The translations under genes and the position numbers were made by a program. From NCBI GenBank assembly GCA_035048815.1, contig JAUCBN010000023.1:3107501-3171500 (forward strand): DNA of 64,000 nucleotides. The letters are read 5' to 3'. Under the pieces are notes generated by a model. It was given only the letters and a program-made list of their open reading frames with translations, was not told the DNA's origin and searched no databases. This document shows, piece after piece, positions 23,593 to 34,920 of this stretch. Source of the stretch: Abelmoschus esculentus (Eukaryota > Streptophyta > Magnoliopsida > Malvales > Malvaceae). How positions within the stretch are numbered: position 1 is the stretch's first letter; the number at the start of each line of letters is the position of its first letter.

Positions 23593-25196
23593 TCATGCTT
23601 TCTGAATCAAACGCTCTGAATCTCCCATTTCAATCTCATCACCTTGCAATTCACTTCCATTCTGAAACAACATTTCGATTTGTTCCAATGATTTGCCTTT
23701 AGTTTCCGGCACACACAAGTGAACGAACGCGACCGATAGAGTCGAAACCACCGCAAAAATGAAGAATGTCCCTCCGACCGTGATGGCACGAGACAACGAG
23801 AGGAACGACATGCAAATCATGCCACTACTAACCCGGCTACCCACTGCTCCGAGACCCGACGCTTGAGCTCGAAGTCGTAGAGGGAATATCTCAGACGAGA
23901 CAACCCAACATATCGGTCCGAGTCCAACGGAGAAAAAAGCCATGTTCATACAAACAAATACGATCGACATTCCGATCCCAAGCCGTTCATCTCTGAAAAA
24001 TATCAAAGTGAAGCTCAAACAGAATAAGCTGAATGTCATCCCTATTGTGCTTATGTAAAGCAAAGGCTTTCTACCTACTATGTCAATGAGACATATTGCA
24101 ATCAAAATAAACATGGTCTTAGTGAACCCAACAACAACTGTTGCTGCTAGGAGTTCAGTGTTGCCCCTGATCCCAACATCCTTAAAAATGGTTGGACTAT
24201 AATACACGGTTGCATCAATGCCGGATATCTGTTGGAAACATTGGATTCCACATCCGGTGATCAACATCCGTCGAACGGAGGGAGTCGGATTTAATATCTC
24301 GAGCCATACAGCTTTTGTTATGTACTTATCTGAATTGGCAATGCCAGCAGCTACTTGTATCTCTGCTAATCTTTCCTCTACTTCCTTTGCACTATCATAT
24401 GTCTTAGACAACACTGATCTTGCTTCTTCGATTCGATTTTGCATCACGAGCCACCGAGGGGATTCGGGTATTATCGACAACGAAAATCCGATGAAAACGG
24501 ACGGAGCAATGCCTACAGCAAGCATAATTCTCCAGTTTGTATGTATAGGAAACCCTGAAAATACATAGTTGGAGATGTATCCAAGGAGAATCCCTAGGTT
24601 CACAAAGATCTCAGGGAATGAAGTAAGAGACCCTCTAGCTATGGAAGGCGATATCTCGGCGATGTATACCGGCGTAATCATGATTCCGAAACCGATCCCA
24701 ATCCCGGCCAAGAGTCTACCGATCATGAGTATGGAATAAGATGGTGCCAAAGACATTATAGCTGCACCAGATTGGAAAACAATGGAAGCTAGGGCTATTG
24801 TCCATTTCCTACCAAGGGTGTCTGAAATTTTCCCACCTGCTAAACTACCCAAAAGTGAAACTATGCTTAAACTTCCGACCAGGACTTCTTGTTGTATTTC
24901 TGATATCTTTAGATCTTGTTGGATGAATATAATTGCTCCACTCATAACACCAACATCTGCCAACAATGTTAGAAAATCAAATTGCATTAAAAAACAAACA
25001 AAAAACCTGTCAAAAAATAAAGAAATGATAAGAACAAACCGTATCCAAGAAGCACGGAATTGAGAGAGGCAAAAATGGCACAAACTGAAACATATTTCCT
25101 CGTATCATAACTCATATTACCAGCATCCTCGTGTTTTGTCTTATTTATACACATAATTTCCTCCTCTCCTGCATTTGATCCAATTTTCTCGAACAT
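23593..25196 (-). CDS. PLT4: Polyol/monosaccharide H+ symporter, PLT4-like (major facilitator superfamily)
   Basis: Twelve-helix MFS sugar/polyol:proton symporter; 506 aa. Exons on the minus strand: 25196-25040 and 24956-23593 (1521 nt, in frame). The start at 25196 is the first ATG; the frame extends upstream only from non-ATG codons. The hydrophilic N-terminus has a KTKHED-type stretch, then RKYVSVCAIFASLNSVLLGY. The intron splits the Asp codon of GYDVGVMSGA in helix 1. Signatures: GGKISDTLGRKW (loop 2-3), GIGFGIMITPVYIAEISP, PESPRWLV (end of helix 6), CFQQISGIDATVYYSP (helix 7), VGRKPLL (loop 8-9), PETKGKSLEQIE (after helix 12). These match the plant PLT/PMT branch and most closely PLT4. 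Complete. Substrate cannot be told from sequence alone. Confidence 0.92.
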
Positions 25197-25435
25197 TTTG
25201 TTCTTATTTTCCTTCCTTCCCAATGAATGACTTACCAATTTTCTGGATTTTACAATATTATAGGCAAGCAAATGTCTTGTCTGTATAATTGTTCCTCTTT
25301 CTTCTTCCTCTCTTTTTTGAAACTGGAATTTATTTTATTTAGAAGAAAACAGAAAAATGAATAGAGAGGAAGACGGAGAGAAATTCATAGCTTTTTGTTT
25401 GGCTTTGAAATAATGAAAGAAACAGAAGAATTTTG

Positions 25436-25445
25436 TATTTATATA
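25436..25445 (-). promoter_or_regulatory. TATA-box candidate for the PLT4-like gene
   Basis: TATATAAATA on the minus strand, 240 bp upstream of the start codon and followed by a purine-rich leader (CT-rich on the plus strand). Confidence 0.45.
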
Positions 25446-25591
25446 TTCATGCAGAGTTATTATGGTCTTTTTACTTTGAAACTGAAATAAAATCATTCCG
25501 ACACGACAATGCTACGATTTTGAATTACCCAATCATAATATGACACATGAGTGCATGTTTCTCTAACGAAAAGATTAGACTATGAAAGTCG

Positions 25592-26323
25592 GGAGAAATT
25601 ATATGAAACATTCTCGTCACGTGTGGTCTCAATTAATCAGATTTATTTATCTTATATTTTTTTAAAGTGAATTATTACTTTTTTCTTATATTTAATTAAC
25701 GAGTGGGTAGTTATTCAGTAATTACTTAAAAATGAACGAACCTGATTGTATGGACCCCGAGTCATTTTTAAGATTTTAGTGGCCCAAGGGCAAACTTAAA
25801 AATTAGGCCCCTACTAATAAATATAGAAAAATGAATTTAAAAAAGTATGTCCATAATCATAAATATTAGAAAAAAAATCATATCATTAATAACAAATATT
25901 GAAAAAATTGAACTCCTAATAGTTAATCTCTAAAATTAAATATTAGAAAAATATTAGGTCCCTAATCATGAGTATTAGAAAATTGACTCTCTAATAACAT
26001 GTATTGAGAAAAAATCCTAATAATAATTATTAAAAATAAATTTTAAAAGTGTTCTTATAATAAATATTGAGAAAAGTTTGAGTCTTTAATAACAAATGTT
26101 ATAAAATTTTAGGCCCAAAAATAATTTTAAAAAACTAAAAAAATAATTCAACTATAATAAAAAATTAATAAAATTAATTTTTAAAAAAATATTAAAAATA
26201 AAATCATAATATCGGATATTAAAAAATGGGGCCCTGGGTGGGCACCCCTCCAGCTCATGTCCAGAGACGGCACTGCATGGACAACTAATGACGTGGTGGG
26301 AAAGGTTCATAATATAATCTCTT
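25592..26323. mobile_element. MITE, family M1, interrupted by another insertion
   Basis: The left end GGGAGAAATTATATGAAACA and right end TTCATAATATAATCTCTT belong together. Between them, about 520 bp (roughly 25756-26275) is foreign, so the original MITE was near 210 bp. Confidence 0.65.
25756..26275. mobile_element. Nested insertion within the M1 MITE
   Basis: The insert contains GTGGCCCAAGGGCAAACTTA near its left side and GGGGCCCTGGGTGGGCACCC near its right side. Near-identical ATGGAC words (TGTATGGAC / TGCATGGAC) flank it as a possible target duplication. The body has many AAAAATTAGGCCCC-like clauses. Class not determined. Confidence 0.5.
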
Positions 26324-26330
26324 GAAAGTC

Positions 26331-26582
26331 GGAGAAATTATATGATGGGTCTGGCTTATCATGTCAATCATGGTCTAATTCAATAATAATCACCCACTTT
26401 ATTACTATCTTCCAAATCAATTTTTTAACCAATGAATCTCCATTCATTTTTTCTATGTCATTTAAAAACTATATTTTCTGAAAGTTAGATTAATGATATG
26501 ATGACTAATGGTGTAATGGGTGATTTTCATTGGTTAGAGATCACAGATGACGTAGTGAACCGAGCTATAATATAATCTCTCT
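26331..26582. mobile_element. MITE, family M1, longer variant
   Basis: GGAGAAATTATATGATGGGT and GCTATAATATAATCTCT are imperfect inverted ends. The inner ATCACAGATGACGTAGTGAA motif is shared with the other copies. Confidence 0.7.
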
Positions 26583-26689
26583 GAAAGTTGCGAGTTTTAT
26601 AAATGGATATACCATGTACGTTAATTACTAATAACGTTAAATATTATTAAATTAATTAAAAAATATATTTTTTAAGAAATTAATATATA

Positions 26690-26995
26690 ATTATAAATTA
26701 TTTGAAATAAAATATAAATTAAATTACTTTATATATATATTATATATATTTTAAATCATTTTTAAATAAAATAAATTTAAACTCTATATCATAAACCCTA
26801 AACCTTGATTAGTTTAGGGTTTCAGTTTAAAGTCTAAAGTTCATGCTTCATGCTTCAAGTTTTAGGTTTATTGTTTAGGATTTAGAGTTTAAAGTTTGAG
26901 ATTTAAATTTTTTGATTTATTTTATTTTATTTATAATATATATAAAAATAATTTAATATAAATTTTTATTTTAAATAATTTATAATTATATATTG
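26690..26995. repeat. Foldback AT element around a CCCTAAA / TTTAGGG palindrome
   Basis: The arms (TATAATTATAAATTATTTGA and its inverted copy near 26980) flank a centre with ATAAACCCTAAACCTTGATT followed by AGTTTAGGGTTTCAG. Probably a MITE; no coding. Confidence 0.55.
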
Positions 26996-27388
26996 AGTCA
27001 TTAAAAATTTTAATTTTAATTAATTATTTTAATAATATTAAATATTAATAATGTTTAACGATATTCGACACATACCGTAAAATTTTACTTTATAAATATA
27101 TCATATAAATATTAAAAGTACACATTAACTTTAGTAAAATCTCTAATACGGTACACGAATATTGATTTTGTGCAGTTGAATACTTGAAGGGTTGATTTGA
27201 TTCAATTAAAAAAATGATATCATTATCAACGTAAAAAGATTTTACGTTTGCATGTGTCATGCAAAAATAATTATATTTATCCAATATAAATATAAATAAA
27301 TTCAGTGGTATTGATTCTTTGTTTCGATTGTATACGTTTTTATAGAAAATTATGCTTCTTGGGTAAATATATAATATCAATCATTTAT

Positions 27389-27561
27389 TAATAGGATTTA
27401 TTTTATGGATTTCACAATCAGTTAGTTAGTTATCACAATTTAGTTCTATATAAATCACTTGTATAGATTAAGTTTGATATATAAATTTTTCCTCTCTCCT
27501 CTTGTCACGTGTTTAAGGTTTTTCTTCTACATTCTTCTTTTCCAAACACAAGAAATTAATA
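27389..27561 (+). repeat. 5' LTR of the copia element
   Basis: 173 bp with TATATAAA-like and CACGTG-like words (TTGTCACGTGTTTAAGG). Its ends are TA..TA, not the canonical TG..CA. Confidence 0.93.
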
Positions 27562-30500
27562 TGGTATCAGACGGTTTTTCAGCTTCCCGTGCTGGCGACG
27601 ATGGCGCGACTCAAATCTTCAAGAACGATGATCCCTCCGGCGAGTTTTACATCCATCCGAATGAGAACCCAGCGTTGATCCTTACATCTTCTCTTCTCGT
27701 CAGTAGCAATTACCATGGATGGGCTCGCTCCATGAAAATGTCTCTCATCTCCAAAAACAAGTTCGGATTTGTCGATGGTTCGATTCAAGAACCCAAGAAG
27801 GATGATCCGCGGTTCCAGGCTTGGGTAAAATGCAACAACCTGGTTCTTTCCTGGCTACAGCGCGCTTTGAGTCCTGAGATAGCGCAAAGCGTAATTTGGA
27901 TTGATAATGCTTCCGAGTTATGGTTAGATTTGTTCGATAGGTTTAATCAAGGAGACATAGTACGTATCTCAGATCTCCTCCAAGAATTCTATTCTTGTTG
28001 TCAAGGTACTCTTTCTGCCACTGCGTATCATACGCAATTGAAAGTAATTTGGGATGAGATTTGTAATCTCAGGCCCCTTGCTGCTTGTGATTGTCCTGCT
28101 TTGTCATATCGCAAACAAGATTTTTTGTTGCGTTTTATTAGAGGGTTGAACGATAATTTTTCGGTTCCCAAATCTCAGTTACTTATGATGAAGCCTATGC
28201 CTACCGTTAATCAAGCTTTTGAGATTCTAATTCAACATGAAAGGTCTGTTAGTTCCTCTTTTTCTGAGTCTAACATTCTATTAGCAGGTAGAGTTGATGT
28301 CAAAGACTCCCAGTTTAGGCAAGACAATAAAGGTTCTGGTTGTAGGAAATTTTCTGGTAATGCGACTCTTAGGAGACCTTTATGTGTGTTCTGTGGATTG
28401 TATGGCCATACTGTTGAAAAGTGTTACAAGAAACATGGTTTTCCTCCAGGGTATAAGAGTAGATATCAGGGTAATCGAACCAATCAAATTGGTTCCTGTG
28501 GTGAGAAAAATTCTTCAAATTCTAAGTTTCTTGTGAAAAGTGATAATTTTTCTCTGAAGTTTACAAAAGAACAATATGAAAGCCTCTTGAATATTTTACA
28601 AGAACGGAATTCATCTTTGCCTGCAAATCCGAGTTCTGTGCAAGATTCAAAGATTAATGTTCTTTCTTCTGATTTCAGTGTTTCTGCTCAAGATGAAGGT
28701 ATGGTTCTTTGTTCCCAATTTGCTTCTTTTGCTCCTTGGATTTTAGATTCAGGGGCTACTGATCATATAGTGAATTCTTTAAATTTTTTTGTTAGTTACC
28801 AGCCTGTTAAAAATAAATCTATTAAGTTGCCTAATGATCAGTTAGTTATGGTAACTCATATAGGTACAGTTCAGATTTCACCAGCCTTAGTTCTCCACAA
28901 TGTTTTTTATATTCCTAATTTCAGTTTTAATTTGGTTTCTGTTTCAAAATTAACTCAAGCTAAGTCAATTTCTCTATTTTTTACTTCTGGTTTTTGTTAT
29001 ATACAGGACACAGTAGCTTGAAAGACGATTGGTTTAGCTAGAGAGAAAAATGGTTTATATCAACTGGAGGTTACTCTTTGTAATTCTGATTCTTTTTCTA
29101 ATGTTTTTTATATTCCTAATTTCAGTTTTAATTTGGTTTCTGTTTTAAAATTAACTCAAGCTAAGTCAATTTCTCTATTTTTTACTTCTGGTTTTTGTTA
29201 TATACAGGACACAGTAGCTTGGAAGACGATTGGTTTAGCTAGAGAGAAAAATGGTTTATATCAACTGGAGGTTACTCTTTGTAATTCTGATTCTTTTTCT
29301 AATGTTGTTTTTAAGCCTGATAACTTTCAGCTTTGGCATGATAGGTTAGGACATCCATCTTGTCCTAGAATGAAATATTTTTCTTTTTTGAACTCTGAAA
29401 TTCCACATGTTTCTCATTATAATTGTTATGTTTGTCATCTTGCTAAACATAAGAGACTTCCTTTTCCTATAAGTACTTCTGCTTCAATTTTGGTATTTGA
29501 TCTTATTCATGCTGATGTCTAGGGTCCTTTTTCAGTTAAAAGTGTATATGGTTATTCATATTTCTTAACTATTGTGGATGACAAGAGTAGATATATGTGG
29601 ATTTATCCAATGAAGTTCAAATCTGATGTTAAGTCCTTACTTGTTCAGTTTTTTGAGATGATAGAAACTCAGTTTAACAAGCGAATTAAGTGTATAAGGA
29701 CTGATAATGCAAAAGAATTCAATTTAGAATCTCTTTATAGTTCGAAAGGAACAATTCATCAACATTCTTGTGCTTATACACCGCAGCAGAACAGTGTAGT
29801 AGAGAGAAAACATCAACATCTGCTTGCTGTTGCTCAAGCACTTAAAATTCAGTCGCACATGCCTTTAGAATTTTGGTTAGATTGTATCTTGCATGCAGCT
29901 TATCTAATTAACATAACTCCTACACCAGTTTTGAACAATAAGACACCTTTTCAGATTTTATTTGATAAGGAGCCTAACTTTGATAACCTTAAAGTTTTCG
30001 GATGCTTAGCTTATGCTTCTGTTTTGCCTAAACCACAAACAAAGTTGCATCCTAAAGCTATTAAATGTGTCTTTATTGGTTTCCCTAAACACATAAAGGG
30101 ATATAGGTTATATAATTTAGAAACTCAAAGCTTCTTTGTATCTCGAGATGTTTGTTTTTCTGAAAATATTTTTTCTTTTCAAACTATTGGTGTTCAAGAT
30201 GTTGATAAACTTGTTTTTCCTATTCACAATGGTTCTAATCTAGAAGATTGTACTTATAAAAATATTATTACTGATAATAAAATTGATGGAATTTGTAATT
30301 TTGATACTTTTAATTTTGGTTCTCCTGCATTAACTGTTCCTAATTGCTATACCTCTGATCATGTTGTTAGTACTAATGATGACAAGATTAATAACCACCA
30401 TATTGATGTTGGTGATATTGGATATAGTGTAAATCATCCTGTGCAGCCCATACTTGAGTCTCATAAGCAGCAATTCCAGGCTGATCCGATCATTCACAAA

Positions 30501-32201
30501 GCTTCTACAAGACCTTCTAGGAGCATTCAACTACCCCAAAGATACAAGGATTTTTATGTGTCTGTCCCAAAGACTCGCACCTCTTCTCACAACATTGCTC
30601 AGGTGTTATCTTATAATTCTTTATCTGTGCCATATCAATCTTATATTAATAATGCATCTTTATTGACTGAACCTAAAACTTATAAGCAAGCTATTCTTTA
30701 TGACTGTTGGAAAAAGACAATGGATGAAGAAATTTCAGCTTTACAAAATAATAAGACTTGGGACTTAGTTCCTCTTCCACCAAATAAACAAACCATAGGA
30801 TGTAAATGGGTGTATAGGACTAAATTGAAATCAGATGGAACACTTGAAAGGTACAAAGCTAGATTAGTTGCAAAAGGCTATACGCAACAATTAGGCATAG
30901 ATTTCTTAAATACTTTTAGTCCTGTTGCAAAACTCACTACAATAAAAGTTTTGTTAGCTGTTGCTGCTGCTAAAGGTTGGAATTTAGAACAACTGGACAT
31001 AAACAACGCTTTTTTACATGGTTCTTTAAAAGAAGAGGTATATATGGATCTCCCTCCTGATTTTAAAACATCTTTACCTGGAATGGTTTGCAGGTTAAAT
31101 AAAAGTTTATATGGCCTAAAACAAGCAAGTAGGCAGTGGAATGAAAAGTTGACTAATGCTCTTCTAAGTCAAGGATTTAAACAATCATATGCTGATAATT
31201 TTCTTTTTATTAAAGGAATAGGTAATAACTTTATTGCTTTAGCTGTTTATGTGGATGATATTGTTCTTGTTAGTCCAAATATGAATGAAATATCCGTTAT
31301 CAAAAAATTTTTACATGATACTTTCAAAATTAAAGACTTAGGAAACTTAAAATTTTTTCTAGGGCTTGAAGTTGCTCGTTCTCATGCTGGTATAAATTTG
31401 TGTCAAAGAAAATATGTTTTAGAATTACTTCAAGAAACAGGTTTTATTAATTCAAAACCTGTATCTACCCCTATCGTTCCTAAGACTAAGATTTCAAAAT
31501 TAGATGGTACACCCTTAACTGACATTACTGCTTATAGAAGGCTTATCGGAAAACTTCTTTATTTAACAAATACTAGGCCTGATATAGATTTTGCTGTTCA
31601 ACAATTGTCTCAATTTCTTAATGCTCCCACTAGCGTTCATATGACTGCAGCACACAGAGTACTTAGATACTTAAAAAGTAGTCCAGGGCAAGGGTTGTTT
31701 TTTTCAGCTACGAATGATATCAGGATCAATGCTTTTTCAGATTTCGATTGGGCACAATGTCCTGATTCTAGGAGATCGATAACAGGTTTTTGTGTTTTTC
31801 TTGGAACTTCTTTAGTTTCTTGGAAATCAAAGAAACAATCAACCATTTCTCGATCATCAAGTGAAGCAGAATACAGAGCTATGGTTGTTGTTACTTGTGA
31901 AATACAGTGGCTGAATTATCTTCTTACCGATTTACAGTTAACTTTTCCCCCTGCTAATTTGTATTGTGACAACTTGTCTGCTGTTAAAATTGCAGAAAAT
32001 CCAGTCCACCATGAGAGAACCAAGCACATTGAAATAGACTGCCATGTTGTCCGAGAAAAGATCCAGCAAGGAACCATCAATTTGTTTCCAATTTCAACAC
32101 ACAATCAGTTAGCCGATTGTTTCACAAAAGCCTTGCATGCTCCAGCATTTCGAGCTTTAATATCCAAGTTGGGTATACAAGATTTGTATACGCCAACTTG
32201 A
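27561..32201 (+). pseudogene. Copia gag-pol polyprotein frame with two in-frame stops
   Basis: One 1546-codon frame from ATG 27561 to TGA 32199-32201. Order: copia N-terminal domain and UBN2-type gag, CX2CX4HX4C zinc knuckle (CVFCGLYGHTVEKC), aspartic protease (WILDSGATDHIV), GAG-pre-integrase, integrase core, reverse transcriptase with YVDDIVLV, RNase H region with SSSEAEYRAM. Breaks: TGA at 29019-29021 and TAG at 29520-29522, each where related elements carry tryptophan (the second in the HADVxGP integrase motif). A 201-bp in-frame tandem duplication (28901-29101 / 29102-29302) lies at the protease/pre-integrase junction, and only its first copy has the TGA. No frameshift was seen. The element is therefore young but not autonomous as it stands. 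Confidence 0.93.
28901..29302 (+). repeat. 201-bp direct tandem duplication inside the pol frame
   Basis: Two adjacent 201-bp units begin TGTTTTTTATATTCCTAATT and differ at about two positions, one of which makes the TGA stop in copy 1. 201 is divisible by three, so the frame is kept. Confidence 0.92.
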
Positions 32202-32208
32202 GGGGGGC

Positions 32209-32381
32209 TAATAGGATTTATTTTATGGATTTCACAATCAGTTAGTTAGTTATCACAATTTAGTTCTATATAAATCACTTGTATAGATTAAGTTTGATAT
32301 ATAAAATTTTCCTCTCTCCTCTTATCACGTGTTTAAGGCTTTTCTTCTACATTCTTCTTTTCCAAACACAAGAAATTAATA
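32209..32381 (+). repeat. 3' LTR of the copia element
   Basis: The same 173-bp sequence as the 5' LTR with about three substitutions, preceded by the purine tract and followed by the TTTAT target duplication. Confidence 0.93.
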
Positions 32382-32560
32382 TTTATATAAAAATAATAAT
32401 TCTACACGTCAAATTTTGTCAGGAAACGTTATTTTGGAAAATATTATCTATTTTGAAATTTTGAGGCTAATTATTTATCAGTAAAATTGAATATTCGAAT
32501 TATAAAATTATGATTTCATATTATATATACTTAATTAGACCTTTAAAATAATATACAATT

Positions 32561-33098
32561 AGGGGTGCTTATCGAGCGAGTCGAACGCAAGTTGGGTATT
32601 GCTCGATTCATGCTCGTTAAAATTTTTTTTCGCTCGACTCGTTGCTCGTTATGCTCATTAAAAACTTACCCTATTTTTAACTAAAAGAAAATTTAATAAT
32701 ATCATATGAGGCTTAATATTTACTTAAGTTAACAAATTTAACCAAAAATATTAAAAAAAAAAGTGTATAAAACATTTTTAAAGTCTAAATTCAAAAATAA
32801 CATTCCATAAATACACCAAACTAGTATATTAAAATTAAAGTAACAATTCACACATTAATAATTATTATTTAAATTTATTTTTTGAATAAAATTATTTTAA
32901 AGTAATTATTAAAATTATTTTAAAAAATTAATGAGCTGCTCGCGAGCTTATCAAGTCGAGTTAGACTTTGCTCAATTCAACTCGTTAAGGTCTCGAGTTC
33001 GAGTTCGAGTCGAGCTAATATGAGTCGAGTATTTATCGAATTTTGACCGATTCGAGTTCGAGCAACTCACAAACTACTCCAGCTCGTTAAGTACCCCT
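32561..33098 (+). mobile_element. AGGGGTGCTTA-type TIR element (hAT-like, non-autonomous)
   Basis: It starts AGGGGTGCTTATCGAGC and ends GCTCGTTAAGTACCCCT, 17-bp imperfect inverted ends. Subterminal zones are packed with CGAGTCGAG/CTCGACTCG words and the middle is AT-rich. An inverted-orientation relative is at 19580-19966. The hAT assignment is a guess from end sequence. Confidence 0.72.
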
Positions 33099-33912
33099 GT
33101 ATATAATATATCCAAGTTGATACAAATGTTATTGAGAAAAATATAGTGCTCAAGACATGGTAATGTGAGATGTTCGGACCGGTCGGACTTAAATGTACCT
33201 ATCAAATTTTAACTTAACCAAAATATTTTTCTCAAAAACTTATACACAATGAGGATTAAGAGTTAAGACATTAATCTCTAAAATTTAAATGCATAATCTC
33301 GTACGAGAGTTTCAATTGTTTCCAACTGTTAAGAAAAAGTCGAGATTAATTCTACTTAAAAAATATCTCGTTTTTTTATGATAAAAAAACTTTTTTGGAT
33401 GACATTTTATGCAATTTATTAATTCTTTAAAAAAATCTAGAGTTTAGAGTTTTACATTAAAAATATATGTTTAGAGATACAAGTCTTAAAAGCTTTTTGT
33501 AGCAATTTTTAATCAGAAGATATCTTCGTTAAATATATAAAGATAAAGTCATTTAATAAAAAGTGATGACACGTGTCATCATCTAATTAAATTATTTTAT
33601 TAAAATAAAATTATATTCAAATTAAAATTATATAAATAACATAGATTAAATATATAATTATATATTTTTAACTGACGTGTCACATATCCATTAAGTTTTA
33701 ACGATAAACGACTATATTAAAATTATTTTAATAATTCCTTCATATATTTATCAAAATTAAAAATATAATGATTATATTAAAATTAATTTTATAATTAAAT
33801 GGTCATCCACATATTTTTTTTATTTGATGAATGATAACGTACACTCAAAATAAAAATAAAAATGTGAATAATAATGAAATACAATAAAAATAAAAAATTA
33901 AAATTAAAACAA
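33099..33912. other. Intergenic, no gene seen
   Basis: AT-rich with short repeats; no open frame or element boundary recognised. Confidence 0.5.
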
Positions 33913-34487
33913 ATAAACTAAATAGACGGATAAAATTAAAAAAAAGTGTATTATTTTCTCATTCTAGAGTATATTAGTGCTTTCTCTAGAATATAAATTA
34001 AGTATATATAGTAGAGAATTTTATTCTTAATAGAAATTAAATTCTTATCTTATCTTGTATGAGTTTGATTTTTGACATAAAAATATAATATATATTTAAA
34101 AAAAATAATTTAATACTTAATATTTTAATCATAATAAACATACATATAAATAAGTATTATATCATTAATTAAATAAAAGCTAAAAATAAAATTAAAACAA
34201 ATAAACTAAATAGACGGATAAAATTAGTTGATTACATAAATAAAAAAGTGTATTATTTTCTCACTCTAGAGTATATTAGTGCGAATATAAATTGAGTATA
34301 TATCGTAGAGAATTCTATTCTTAATAGAAATTAAATTTTTATCTTATCTTGTATGAGTTTGATTTTCGACATAAAAATATACTATATCTTTTAAAAAATC
34401 AATTTAATACTTAATATTTTAATCATAATAAACATACATATAAATAAGTATTATATCATTAATTAAATAAAAGCTAAAAATAAAATT
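33913..34487 (+). repeat. 288-bp direct tandem duplication (tRNA-like/SINE-related?)
   Basis: The unit from ATAAACTAAATAGACGGATA recurs at 34201, with the same landmarks (TCTAGAGTATATTAGTGC, TTATCTTGTATGAGTTTGAT). The pair is near-identical apart from a short indel. A diverged third copy lies at about 38555-38890. The GTATGAGTTTGATTTTCGAC word resembles a Pol III B box, better preserved in the third copy (GGGTTCGAATCTCGAC). Confidence 0.82.
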
Positions 34488-34794
34488 AGAAAAAAAAATA
34501 TAACCTGGACTTTGATTTGATTTTTTTTTAATGAAAGATAAATTAAACGAGCTGTTTTATGAAGAAATATTTTATCAAGAAAAGCAAATAAAAACTTTAA
34601 GTGATTTGTTCCATGAGTTGTAAAGAATTTGATTTTCTTTACTTTAACATTTAATACTAGGAGTTTAAAAATATAACGAGTTATTTGGTAAATTTAAGTG
34701 AATAATGGAAAAAAAAATCGGGGAAAATAGGTATATTTAGAAAATATTTAGAAGGATAGGTTAAAAGGAATAATGTTTTTTGGATCTCGTCCCT

Positions 34795-34920
34795 TGCAGA
34801 TGGCGAGGTGCATGTTTACCGTTGATTTTAGTTTAATCCAACGATTAATATAGACCTCGTCGCCTACAGATGACGAAGTTTAGGAACCTCACCACCTGCA
34901 GGTGACGATATTCAAGCAAC
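34795..34920. repeat. Three imperfect palindromes of the type CTCGTC..GCAG..GACGA
   Basis: CTCGTCCCTTGCAGATGGCG, CTCGTCGCCTACAGATGACG and CTCACCACCTGCAGGTGACG occur within 126 bp, each able to fold on itself. Function unknown. Confidence 0.55.

Larger units (their letters stand above)
27389..32381 (+). mobile_element. Ty1/copia LTR retrotransposon, nearly intact
   Basis: Two 173-bp LTRs (27389-27561 and 32209-32381) start TAATAGGATT and end AAATTAATA, differing at only about three positions. The 5-bp target duplication TTTAT lies at 27384-27388 and 32382-32386. The primer-binding site TGGTATCAGA begins at 27562 (initiator tRNA-Met type) and a purine tract (GAGGGGGG) precedes the 3' LTR. One long gag-pol frame with two stops fills the interior. 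Short LTRs and the protein order place it in Copia, possibly the Ale/Retrofit lineage (inference). It sits in intergenic DNA. Confidence 0.96.
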
